Shown here in pieces: positions 43,316 through 51,432 of a stretch of DNA of 64,000 nucleotides. The position numbers and the translations under genes were made by a program. The DNA is from Chrysogorgia sp. JL179-B06. Its lineage: Eukaryota; Cnidaria; Anthozoa; Scleralcyonacea; Chrysogorgiidae. The stretch lies in NCBI GenBank assembly GCA_035772405.1, contig JAYKKM010000226.1, positions 496,001 through 560,000 on the forward strand. The letters are read 5' to 3'. The first letter of the stretch is position 1. Each line of letters begins with the position of its first letter. The notes under the pieces are model-generated. The model saw only the letters and a program-made list of their open reading frames with translations, made no database searches and was not told the origin of the DNA.

Positions 43316-45603
43316 TTAGCTCACATTTTGAATATCGCTTTCTGGTATCCACGAATTATGTTTGCTTTCATAACCTAACCATTTAACCAGCGCCATCTTC
43401 TTCCCTCTGACTTTCTTTCTTTTCAACACCTTTTCAACTCTGTACACATCGCCACCATGTTTCTTATTGACCAGTGATAATTCCTGTTCATAAAATTTAC
43501 CAATAATCTGTTCACCACTTATGTCCTCAATTTCATACACATTTGGATCACCACGAATAACCTTCACCACTCTAAACAGCTCCTCAGTGAAGTTGGCTTC
43601 ATAGCCCTTTGTGAATATACTTTTGTACTTACTAATTCTCACTGATTGACCAACCTTGAACTTCGGTAATGGGTTGTCTGCAAATTGATGACCAAACAAA
43701 GTGGTCCACACCTCACCTTCATTTGACTTATCGACATCCTTTGGCTTCATCATAATACTTCGATTCACATTGCTATTGTAATTGCTCACAAACTGGTCGA
43801 GACCCCCAATCCATCTATACGTTCCGCGGGCGTAAAAGTGCTTCCACATAATGCTCTTGAGGCTTCTGTTAAAACGCTCGACAACAGCAGCCTTTTTATC
43901 GCTCTTAGTGCTGAAATATTTAACGTCGTGTTCCATGGGCGGATCTAGGATTATTTTCGACTTAGTCATAACTAATTGGGAGTAAATCGCGCCTTTAGGC
44001 GCGATCCTTCTAGGGGGGTCCGGGGGCATGCCCCCCCGGAAAATTTTGTAATATTGGTGCTCTGAAATGCCATTTCCTGCATTCTGAGGGCACAACAGTG
44101 AGCAAAATATGAACTATGAAGAGTCGAAGACGAAGGGCCACAGTCGAAGCCATGTCCATATTAGCCCATTGAATTTGAATATAGACAAAGACATTAAGAC
44201 AACTCATAAATAAATTCAAATATTAACATGAATAACAAATATTCGGCTATAAAGCGAAAGTACTAGACCCAAGGGTAAACGTAATTACCATAAACATCCT
44301 ACAAATATTCATAGATTAAAGCTGTCTTACCTTAGAGCAATCAGATGGCTTTCTTTCTTCTTTGCGTAATCCGGTATAAAATTCTCGGCGTTGATGTTCC
44401 TATTTACACCATTACCAACTCGTTCAACAAGATCAGCTTTAGCGCATAAAGCACCTGAAGAAAGTCTCGTGGACATTTCAACGTAAAGCTGTCTTAAAGT
44501 CGCTTCATCTTTGCTAACTAAAGCGCCATGTTGTTAGAAGCGGGAAATGAAAATTTGCAAAATTTGCAGGATTTGCGCATGCAACTGCTAACAGTAATGA
44601 CGAATTCAACGGGCTCAAATTAGTCAAAATGACGTTTCAGGCTCTACACCAATCATAACCCACAATAAAATAAAAATTAACCAATCAGGAACGCTGTACC
44701 ACGAAATTTTAATTGGCAAACTAGTCGCGACTGACTAATTTCACATCTTAGTCAAAACTCTATTTAGCGGGCCGTCTACCCGTGCAGGGTCAAACCTGAG
44801 CGCAGGCTGCTCGCTTACGCGGCTGCGGAATACTTAGCCAGCGTGCAGGCGCTCTAAATTGGCTACGGAAAACTGGGAATTATTATTTTGTGTTCTAGCT
44901 CGAATTGAAATTCGAAATGGCGAAACTTCGCACGGTGTGCTATGCGTGGCTGGACATAAATATTAAAAATAAAACAATTTAAAAGAATAATATAGAATAA
45001 TGTAATCATATGGTATAAACAACACAATATCCAGTTATCCACAATATCTACATCAACAATTTTCTTCTTAGTCGCGCGACTAATTTGACGTAGTCTAAAT
45101 CCGCCCCTGTCGTGTTCTTTCAACAAACTTTTCACCCCAACATTGTAGAACTCGAGTCCATCATCAAATTGCACTAACTTAGGCGTGGTTCCAAACCGAT
45201 CTTTAAAGTCGTTCAACAATTTTCCAACAGCCTTAGTCATGTTAGCAGTGTCTTTTCTATACACCGCAATGCCAAAAGCGTATCTACTTAATATTTCAAT
45301 GCCTGTTAGTATCCAATAATAACCTCCGTTCTGTTTTGAGTGCTTACTCATGTCCACTAAATCCATTTGGAGCTCTTCACCAAGAAACCCAACAAAAGTC
45401 GCGCGGAACTTATGTCTTCTCACAATGGGTTTGTACCTAGTGTAAGTGTCCTGCGCTGTCAACCATTCTTTCACTGTTTTTCTAGTTACTTTCAATCCGT
45501 CTCCTAACGCACTTTGATACAACCTCTCTGCACCAGTGTACCCTGTCTTAGGATTGTAATAAATGTCTCTCAACCCTTGCTCTGTCTCCACACCAAGCTC
45601 CAT
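43316..45603 (-). pseudogene. Polinton integrase (rve, DDE) with chromodomain, split by hAT
   Basis: N-terminal half, ATG at 45603: LRDIYYNPKTGYTGAERLYQ, the zinc/HTH-like lead, then LQMDLVDMSKHSKQNGGYYW (first Asp), LSRYAFGIAVYRKD, and LVQFDDGLEFYN (second Asp). C-terminal half, resuming at 43925: VKYFSTKSDKKAAVVERFNR (catalytic Glu), MKPKDVDKSNEGEVWTTLFG, then an SH3-like segment (KFKVGQSVRISKYK) and a chromodomain (VYRVEKVLKRKKVRGKKMAL, then VKWLGYESKHNSWIPESDI). The hAT element falls between the second Asp and the Glu. Counting one copy of the 8-bp duplication, the two halves total 1104 bp, an exact multiple of three, so this is the only break. It would insert Polinton DNA, the chromodomain guiding target choice. 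Confidence 0.93.
43934..45109. mobile_element. Non-autonomous hAT element, 1176 bp
   Basis: Flanked by a perfect 8-bp duplication TCGTGTTC (43926-43933 and 45110-45117), the hAT signature. The ends are CATGGGCGGATCTAGGA and, inverted, CAGGGGCGGATTTAGAC, short imperfect repeats of the common hAT start CAGGGGCGGAT. The left part carries a GC-rich palindrome (GGGGGCATGCCCCC at about 44022-44035). No transposase frame is present, so it was moved in trans. Confidence 0.93.
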
Positions 45604-45608
45604 ATAAT

Positions 45609-46319
45609 TCACACAATATACAGTTCCAATAGCACCGCGCCAATTTTAAGATCGTCGTTATTTGGTTTGACACGAAATGTCATACTTGAGTAAACACCTT
45701 TTTTAATACCCACCTTAGACTCAATGTCCACATGACGTTGCACTGACCCCTTCAAAGACTGTTCGGTGGGTATTGGTAATGTTGTGATCACATCGCTACG
45801 CTTCCCATCAATACCCACATTGCTCTCCTTCTCAACAACGTCACACGAAACTTCTATGTACTTCAGACCTCTATACATGTCAACCTCGTTTGGGCTAGTG
45901 TGCCACTGTAAGTCGTTCTGAATCACCTCACCTCTCGCGAAACCAAGTAGAGGCCCAAGGGTGTCTAACACAGCTGAGCTACTAACCTTAACCCTGCATT
46001 TGCCTGTGGGTGCTAGTTTCTCTATCTCAAGATTCACCTTATGCTTGTTAGACTCTAGTTTTAAGACTTTGACCAGTGCGTCGAAGCTAAAGTACCCCTC
46101 ACCCACTCTAATCTTTTTAAAAGCGCCTGCCCCAGAGTCGTCCAGCGTGAAGACCCGAATGCTGTCGTCATTTGTCGTGTTATGGTAGTCCCAAAACACA
46201 GTGGCTGTCTTGACCATAATGTATGGGTTATCGTGTATGATCATCATTGCGTTGTCAAAGGACACAACTTTTTCTGCGCCTTCAATGAATACCGTCAACT
46301 TTCGCATTATGTATAACAT
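45609..46319 (-). CDS. Candidate minor capsid protein (penton) or other Polinton structural protein
   Basis: About 236 residues from MLYIMRKLTVFIEGAEK (46319; the inner MRKLTVF at 46307 is also possible). Features: alternating hydrophobic beta-like sequence (AFKKIRVGEGYFSFDALVKV), a GPLLGFARGEVIQNDLQW block, DMYRGLKYIEVSCDVVEKES and the ending FRVKPNNDDLKIGAVLLELYI. Beta-rich content and its place next to integrase and opposite a second structural-looking gene suggest a single-jelly-roll penton protein, but I see no decisive motif. The stop is 5 bp before the integrase ATG. It diverges from the gene at 46332. Confidence 0.55.
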   Translation of the reverse strand: MLYIMRKLTVFIEGAEKVVSFDNAMMIIHDNPYIMVKTATVFWDYHNTTNDDSIRVFTLDDSGAGAFKKIRVGEGYFSFDALVKVLKLESNKHKVNLEIEKLAPTGKCRVKVSSSAVLDTLGPLLGFARGEVIQNDLQWHTSPNEVDMYRGLKYIEVSCDVVEKESNVGIDGKRSDVITTLPIPTEQSLKGSVQRHVDIESKVGIKKGVYSSMTFRVKPNNDDLKIGAVLLELYIV

Positions 46320-46335
46320 ACGGTATATTATATGC
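46308..46335. promoter_or_regulatory. Divergent promoter region, TATA-like
   Basis: Only 12-24 bp separate the divergent starts at 46319/46307 and 46332. The gap is ATACGGTATATTATATG, rich in TATA-like steps on both strands. If the plus-strand start is instead the Met at 46380, the shared region is about 70 bp. Confidence 0.45.
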
Positions 46336-47744
46336 AGAAAGCCCTTCGTGACTACTATGGAAAGCATTACGAACGCGCGATGGCGAGCACATCAAAGGCT
46401 ACACACGACGCAAAGGCAGACCTCATCAAAAAGTACCCTCACGCTACTTTAAGCAAATTCGAGTTCGATCCAAATATTTCACAAGACGGTAAGATCCTAG
46501 GTGTTGACGTGTACTTCAAAAACAATGACATCCTCAGCACAGACATAACCAGCGCAACCTTCAAAAATGATAAAAACATGTGGAGGTGGTTACACAATAG
46601 CAAGTTCCCAATAATATGGCAAGGCGGTGGAACTATCCAACCACTACCAAAAGGTCATAAGAACCACTGGGGACTTTGGGATGGCTACCCAACAGAAAAT
46701 GTGTTGAATTATCCAGTGAATAACTTCAAAGTTTTTGTTAACCAAAATAGCTACTTCATGTCAAAGCTGTCAACCTTACAAATCACCACGTCAAAGACCA
46801 TGTCAACGTGGAGCGACGACGAGTCTTACTATCGCGTCGTGTTTGCGACGTATTGTGCGAGTTTCTGTTGTGGTGTCTCACTGCAACATTTGTCAGTGTC
46901 ACAAGAAGTCCACCCTGTGGTCACAAGTGTGATGAGATTTCATTTGTACTTCACCATTAGGAGACTTCTCAGAAGAATGGAAGGTGGTGAGACTATGAAA
47001 TCAATAAGTAGAGAATTCAACGCCTCCGAGTTGTATGGTAAGATTTCCAAGATCCCCAGAAAACATTACTACCAGAGTAAAGTCCTGAGCGATGGCACTT
47101 TAGGCGAATCCAGAGTCTTCACACTCAACGACGTTCAGAGTGATTATAAACGATACGTCGCGCGATTGTCAGACGGCTTTACCAACATTGGGTTACAATA
47201 TCTAAATCAAAGCATAGAAGCCTTTGTGTACTCCACACTTGGTGCGCAAGCGAGAACACGTGTATCAGTCGTTGGTGGTTATGCAGGAAGTCTAGAAACC
47301 CAACAAGAGTTCCGCAAGTTGTTTGCTGACAGTGTTATCAACTACGACGTATCGACATGGATTCTCAACATGAATAAATCGATTAGAGACACCAACGTTG
47401 TCCAAAATCTTGCAGTGTCACCAAGTACATGGTTAATGCCAAGTAATGTGGTGATACTCAAGAATAAAATCGCTGGGTACAACAACTTATTAAAGATTGC
47501 CACAGAGTCCATGAAATTTGGAGTGAACACTCGCTTGAATGCAACAACACCAACGACTGTGGCTAAAAAAGTCCACCAAGAAAATGTGGTGACTAACTTG
47601 GTACCACCCGTGAAGAAAACAGTGGTCACCACCAATCAAATAGCACAGACCACCACGAGTAAGTCAGACACGACAACGCTGGCGATAGTGTTAGGGTTCT
47701 CAGCAGTCTCTGGCTATCTACTAACCAAATACACCTTGAAGTAG
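46332..47744 (+). CDS. Polinton protein of unknown function with C-terminal membrane anchor
   Basis: 470 residues, intact. Start either MQKALRDYYGKHYER (46332) or MASTSKATHDAKADLIKKYP (46380); the second leaves room for a promoter. A mixed alpha/beta N-terminus with aromatic residues (WRWLHNSKFPIIWQGGGTIQ), a middle with REFNASELYGKISKIP, and a serine/threonine-rich stalk (KKTVVTTNQIAQTTTSKSDT) precede one membrane helix (LAIVLGFSAVSGYLLTKY) at the extreme C-terminus. Stalk plus terminal anchor is the layout of a type II-like or tail-anchored virion surface protein. I do not recognise the family. Confidence 0.75.
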   Translation: MQKALRDYYGKHYERAMASTSKATHDAKADLIKKYPHATLSKFEFDPNISQDGKILGVDVYFKNNDILSTDITSATFKNDKNMWRWLHNSKFPIIWQGGGTIQPLPKGHKNHWGLWDGYPTENVLNYPVNNFKVFVNQNSYFMSKLSTLQITTSKTMSTWSDDESYYRVVFATYCASFCCGVSLQHLSVSQEVHPVVTSVMRFHLYFTIRRLLRRMEGGETMKSISREFNASELYGKISKIPRKHYYQSKVLSDGTLGESRVFTLNDVQSDYKRYVARLSDGFTNIGLQYLNQSIEAFVYSTLGAQARTRVSVVGGYAGSLETQQEFRKLFADSVINYDVSTWILNMNKSIRDTNVVQNLAVSPSTWLMPSNVVILKNKIAGYNNLLKIATESMKFGVNTRLNATTPTTVAKKVHQENVVTNLVPPVKKTVVTTNQIAQTTTSKSDTTTLAIVLGFSAVSGYLLTKYTLK

Positions 47745-47746
47745 TA

Positions 47747-48696
47747 ATGAGTCTAAACTATGGGTATGAGTCTGACGACCCTCACGATAAAATACTAAAG
47801 AGAACGAAAAGGCATCTGGACGAAGATCCCAAATTAAGCGCGACCGGCGGAAGGATGTCTGGAATAATAGACATGCAAGGCTCAGCATTAAAAAACGTAG
47901 CAGACCCAGTCGATGACTCAGACGCAACAAACAAGAGAACTCTAGAGCAACTACTATCAGGTTTCCTCAAGAGTCAGTCCTATAATGTTGTGCTCGACTT
48001 CAACGTTAACACGCACGCCTCGAAAAACGTGGAATTTCACACCAATGGTTCAAGCAAGGTGAAAGCCATTGGTGAAACAAGTAAATTAATGCAAAACGAC
48101 CCAACCTATAGCCCTATTATTGGCGTTAACGGTGCAGGTCACAGTTTTCTATCCCCTGAGTTAGCACCACTCCCACTTGAGTCAGGTCTCCACTTTAACT
48201 GCCCGAGTATGCAGTGGTGTGACTCTCCATTTTTGTTGTAGTGCGGTTACCTACGAGAGCCACAGGGTCAAATTGGGAGACAATTATATCAAACGACGAC
48301 GGTCAGTGGGATAAGTTCATAGGGTACAAGACTGGCATGGCTAATGGACTCGCGTATGGTGGTAGCAACCCAGCAATGGAGAGCATATGCACTATTCCGA
48401 GTGGTGTTGACCTCGCAAAAATGCATATGATATCAATACACTGGCAAATGAGTAACTCACACGTCAGAGTCAACAACATCAAGTCAACCGATTCAGACTT
48501 CATAGCGAACATGAAAAAGATAGGCACACCTTATGGAACAATTTTTGGAATACACCGACCAAGAATACCACTCGCACCTTATGCGTACCCATCGTTGATA
48601 GAATTCTACGGTGTGAAAATTGTGAGTGGTTACATGGCGAACCGAGACATCATAATCATGGGTGGAGAAATGATGAAGGAATATGGTATAAAGTGA
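47747..48696 (+). pseudogene. Fiber-like protein with phage-type repeat motif, one-base deletion
   Basis: The first frame (to 48241) starts MSLNYGYESDDPHDKILKRT and contains MSGIIDMQGSALKNVADPVD followed by DSDATNKRTLEQLL, the pattern found at the base of trimeric tail and fiber proteins (M.GdIdM....I.nl..P....DAvnK.yv). The second frame (from 48222) supplies a beta-rich head: GSNWETIISNDDGQWDKFIG, LAYGGSNPAMESICTIPSG, AYPSLIEFYGVKIVSGYM. The span is 950 bp, one short of a multiple of three, with the break between 48200 and 48240 near a T5 run. It begins 2 bp after the previous stop. A receptor-binding fiber role is inferred from motif and layout only. Confidence 0.6.
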
Positions 48697-48740
48697 ATGT
48701 TCGACGCATTAAAGTGATCTTCCAAACCAGTGTTAAATAT

Positions 48741-48947
48741 ATGGGAGCATGTATTTCAAAAGAGCGTGAAATATATAAGATAAATAAAACGACTGATCAC
48801 ATGTTCAAAGCTGGTGGGTCATTTGGCCGCGGTGATATAACTCTCGAGCTCCATGCTGAGATTGGTATGAGGTCTAAAAAGACTTACGGCAAACCTATCG
48901 TGTTACCAGAATCAGACACTGTGGGAGTGGTAGAAGACGTGACCTAA
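48741..48947 (+). CDS. Small protein with myristoylation-type N-terminus
   Basis: 68 residues starting MGACISKEREIYKINKTTDH. Gly2 with Ser6 fits the N-myristoylation pattern (MGxxxS/T), and Cys4 could be palmitoylated. I chose this ATG rather than the GTG at 48693, which overlaps the previous stop, because it follows a TTAAATAT TATA-like run and gives this N-terminus. The remainder has a glycine-rich turn and ends SDTVGVVEDVT. Lipidation would place it on a membrane. Function unknown. Confidence 0.6.
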   Translation: MGACISKEREIYKINKTTDHMFKAGGSFGRGDITLELHAEIGMRSKKTYGKPIVLPESDTVGVVEDVT

Positions 48948-48953
48948 GTTAAA

Positions 48954-49109
48954 ATGGGTTGGTCCCAGCTTCGAAGATTTAGAAAGCTGGTTCGTAACAT
49001 TAGAAACTTTTTCAGACGACGTAGCAAACCGGAGACTAATAAAACACACCTGATGCGTTGGTACACAACAAACCAGATCTATAAAAAACCTAGCGCCCAC
49101 ATCGAGTAG
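48954..49109 (+). CDS. 51-residue very basic protein
   Basis: ATG 48954 to TAG 49107. It begins MGWSQLRRFRKLVRNIRNFF and continues RRRSKPETNKT, so about a third of the first 26 residues are Arg or Lys. It sits 6 bp after the stop of the lipidation-type protein and about 27 bp before the Bro-N gene. Size and charge are those of a DNA-condensing core peptide such as adenovirus mu, but no homology is claimed. An amphipathic membrane-active peptide is an alternative. Confidence 0.55.
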   Translation: MGWSQLRRFRKLVRNIRNFFRRRSKPETNKTHLMRWYTTNQIYKKPSAHIE

Positions 49110-49135
49110 TTTTTTTTGTGGGAGACTATATAGTG
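49110..49135 (+). promoter_or_regulatory. Early-type promoter motif of the Bro-N gene
   Basis: T8 then GTGGGAGACTATATAGTG directly before ATG 49136. Shares the GGAGnnTATAGT pattern with the thymidine kinase and C2H2 genes. Confidence 0.55.
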
Positions 49136-49852
49136 ATGACTTCCATGACACTTCAACTATTCGATTTCGATGGTCACCAAATCACGACGGTTATGAATAA
49201 CGGTGACATATGGTTCAAAGCGAAAGAAGTCGCGAGCGCTCTAGGTTATGCTCGACCAAAAGATGCAGTGCACGACCACGTCGAACCTGACTGTAGAATG
49301 AAGATGGAGCAAGCCTCGTTTATCAACGAACTTGGGGTCTACTCGTTGGTGTTCTCGAGTAAAATGGAGCGTGCGAAACAGTTCGGAAGGTGGGTGCACT
49401 CAGAAGTCTTGCCAAGTGCTAGAAAGACTGTAGCTGACGTCGGTCTCAGGCACAATCAGTTTAAAATGATCACTGAGTTCGATCTTCACACGAAAGTCGT
49501 TGGTTTTCTTAGGAAATATTATCCAGAAGCTATTTTGATAGCTGCTTGTGGTGAGAATCAAGACACTTCTGCGAAGAGAATAAATTCGTGGAAAAAAGGT
49601 TACCAACGTGGAACACCTGATTTGATTATTGCTAATGCAAACCGACAGCATAGCGGGTTTGTGATCGAGTTCAAGAACCCAGGTGGCACAGGTAAGACAT
49701 CCAAAGAGCAAGACTCTCTTCTACTCAGATATAAGTCCGCTGGGTATCTAACATTGTTGTGTGACTCGTACGACGACGCTATTACTACAGTAATAAAATA
49801 TTTCTTTGACGTCGGGTTTCAATGTTCCCAGTGTTTTCGCAAACTTAAGTAA
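49136..49852 (+). CDS. Bro-N domain fused to a VRR-NUC-like nuclease
   Basis: 238 residues, intact; start MTSMTLQLFDFDG chosen because it follows the promoter motif. Residues about 5-95 match the Bro-N DNA-binding fold of baculovirus repeated ORFs: GDIWFKAKEVASALGYARPK, then FINELGVYSLVFSSKMERAK and WVHSEVLPSARK. Residues about 115-235 look like a PD-(D/E)XK nuclease of the VRR-NUC type: FLRKYYPEAILIAACGENQD, YQRGTPDLIIAN (the Asp), GFVIEFKNPGG (the E-x-K) and SKEQDSLLLRYKSAGY. This would be a DNA-targeted nuclease or repair enzyme. It faces the thymidine kinase gene tail to tail. Confidence 0.82.
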   Translation: MTSMTLQLFDFDGHQITTVMNNGDIWFKAKEVASALGYARPKDAVHDHVEPDCRMKMEQASFINELGVYSLVFSSKMERAKQFGRWVHSEVLPSARKTVADVGLRHNQFKMITEFDLHTKVVGFLRKYYPEAILIAACGENQDTSAKRINSWKKGYQRGTPDLIIANANRQHSGFVIEFKNPGGTGKTSKEQDSLLLRYKSAGYLTLLCDSYDDAITTVIKYFFDVGFQCSQCFRKLK

Positions 49853-49979
49853 CCACGAGAGACATCACTGTGTGGCGCGCGACTAATTTTATGTGTGTGA
49901 AAAAAATGTTTCTATGACATTGGACGCTTCACGTGACCAATGTCTAAATTTAAAAAAGTGGGGTGTATTGATAACGCCC

Positions 49980-50541
49980 TTAATTTTGTGTGGAAGGATG
50001 ATGGCGTCTGCACACTGCTCTGTATTGCTCAGCACCACCAACAAACGATGGTCCTGGATTATACCTCCAATTGAATGACGCTTCAACAGTTGTTCCGCGA
50101 GTGTCGCGACAAACAGCGCAATACGCTTTTAGAAACGTGATGTCGTCCGCTACTGGGAACAGTGTGTCGAGTTCGCCAATTCTTTTTAGACGCTCTGTCG
50201 CTATGAGACCACAAATAATGACGTGAATGCCAGCTTTGATGTACTCACGAATAACTGGGAGTAGATCAGAGTACCAATGGCCTTCATCAATACCAATGAC
50301 GTCGTAGCCAGCTAGTTTGGAAGAACTTGGGAGGTTGGTGATTAACTTCGCAGGTAAACTGTCTGATCCAACAACGATAGTCTGACGATGTGTGGAGAAC
50401 GTGTGGTCAGTTCGTCTGGTGTCGCCTGTAAAGGACTCTAAGCCCTGATTTACTTAACGCGACTAACCTGCGAAGAGTCTCTGTCGTTTTTCCTGCGAAC
50501 ATGGGACCAATCACGATTTCTAGTTTACCAACTTTCTTCAT
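49980..50541 (-). pseudogene. tk: Type II thymidine kinase, one-base insertion
   Basis: Start MKKVGKLEIVIGPMFAGKTT with the P-loop GPMFAGKT typical of cellular/poxvirus-type thymidine kinases. The frame stops at 50407; the +1 frame takes over between about 50450 and 50428 (GDTRRTDHTFSTHRQ) and carries YDVIGIDEGHWYSDLL (the DE-x-Q/H motif; here His replaces the usual Gln), IHVIICGLIATERLKRIG, the zinc pair CAVC ... and VGGAEQYRAVCRRH at the lasso end. The span of 562 bp (about 186 codons plus one base) is normal family length. It phosphorylates thymidine to feed DNA synthesis. The usual second zinc cysteine pair is CAVC and a single C near the end, as in many family members. Confidence 0.88.
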
Positions 50542-50569
50542 GGTTACTATACCTCCAGAGAAATATTTT
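50542..50569 (-). promoter_or_regulatory. Early-type promoter motif of thymidine kinase
   Basis: The coding strand reads TTTCTCTGGAGGTATAGTAA then CC-ATG. The 12-mer TTTCTCTGGNNG plus TATAGTA is shared with the next gene upstream. Confidence 0.65.
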
Positions 50570-51298
50570 TTATTGTGGTGGTGGAAATCGTTGTTCGTTG
50601 TCAAATATCCGCTGAAGCTCTAAGTTTTTAAGATGGGACCTCGAGCTCTCATGTCTTGAGCGACACATTGGGCTATTGGTGACCATACCGCACGGGTAAC
50701 ACCTGTACAAGTTGGACTCATACGCGAAATACTGATGGGTGGGTGAGAGTATGTGGTCCTCGAGGTCGTCCACACTCAGTATCTCATCACACCCCACCCT
50801 ACAAACGTTAACGTCGCGGTTTTCGGCGAGCTCTAGCCATGCTTTGAGTTTGGTTGGACATGGTCTCCATAGAAGGCTCACTAAGAACACTTCGAGGAAG
50901 TTGCCAAGTAGCGTGGCGGTGGACTCGCAAGGGTTGCTCAAGTAGTAACTACTTGCTAACACAAGGTACTTGAATGGTGAGTAGCACCACACGGGGATCA
51001 ATCTGGTTAGTATGTTAACCGCCATGTTGGCTTCAACTTCGTCAAGTTCAACCCAAGAATTGTGAGCAAGCTTTGTAAAGAAAATCTGATCCTCAAATCG
51101 TCTCAACACTTCTCCGTTTTTATAACTGGGGTCACACAACACGAAGACTGCCGAGTACTCTTTTAAGACGTTAGACCCAGAGGCGTCTCGTGAGGCGCGC
51201 ACGTTGATAAAGGACCGTCTCCGCATTGCGTCGATCTCCTCTTCTGCGGCGTCTTGGACTTGAGTCATCTCTTCTGCGGTGTCTTGGACTTGAGTCAT
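50570..51298 (-). CDS. Protein with two C-terminal C2H2-like zinc fingers
   Basis: 242 residues from ATG 51298, chosen because the promoter motif abuts it; the longer frame to 51448 lacks any support. The N-terminus repeats the decapeptide MTQVQDTAEE / MTQVQDAAEE. The middle has SAVFVLCDPSYKNGEVLRRF and a hydrophobic helical stretch. The C-terminus has CRVGCDEILSVDDLEDH...H (C-x3-C-x11-H-x5-H) and CYPCGMVTNSPMCRSRH...H (C-x2-C-x12-H-x5-H). The second fits a classical C2H2 finger; the first is irregular. Likely a nucleic-acid-binding regulator. I do not recognise the family. It lies 28 bp before the thymidine kinase on the same strand. Confidence 0.7.
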   Translation of the reverse strand: MTQVQDTAEEMTQVQDAAEEEIDAMRRRSFINVRASRDASGSNVLKEYSAVFVLCDPSYKNGEVLRRFEDQIFFTKLAHNSWVELDEVEANMAVNILTRLIPVWCYSPFKYLVLASSYYLSNPCESTATLLGNFLEVFLVSLLWRPCPTKLKAWLELAENRDVNVCRVGCDEILSVDDLEDHILSPTHQYFAYESNLYRCYPCGMVTNSPMCRSRHESSRSHLKNLELQRIFDNEQRFPPPQ

Positions 51299-51320
51299 TA
51301 TACTATACTCCCAGAGAAAA
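51299..51320 (-). promoter_or_regulatory. Early-type promoter motif of the C2H2 gene
   Basis: The coding strand reads TTTCTCTGGGAGTATAGTAT then A-ATG, almost identical to the element before thymidine kinase. Confidence 0.65.
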
Positions 51321-51352
51321 AGCTCCTCTTTTTTTAGTGCGTTTGGTTTGGG

Positions 51353-51406
51353 ACTGTGAGATATCTGTGAGGTCAACTGTGAGATACCTGTGAGGTTAAC
51401 TGTGAG
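51353..51406. promoter_or_regulatory. Five helically phased CTGTGAG heptamers
   Basis: CTGTGAG starts at 51354, 51365, 51377, 51388 and 51400, so the spacing is 11, 12, 11 and 12 bp, within a 23-bp tandem unit. It lies in the 134-bp gap between divergent genes at 51298 and 51433. Same-face phasing suggests cooperative protein binding, as in operators or origins. Confidence 0.7.
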
Positions 51407-51432
51407 TAAGATAACACGTGATAGTGTATTAG

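Noticed and set aside
43934..44095. Proline/glycine-rich lead of the C-terminal integrase frame
   Set aside because: This reading frame start lies inside the hAT insertion (MCPQNAGNGISEHQ, GGMPPDPPRR) and is not integrase.
48221..48241. Programmed frameshift in the fiber-like gene at the T5 run
   Set aside because: The -1 slip would need TTT to re-pair as ATT, which does not fit a standard slippery heptamer; an indel is simpler.
46201..48527. Antisense frames over the 470-residue and fiber-like genes
   Set aside because: They mirror real coding frames and have no homology of their own.
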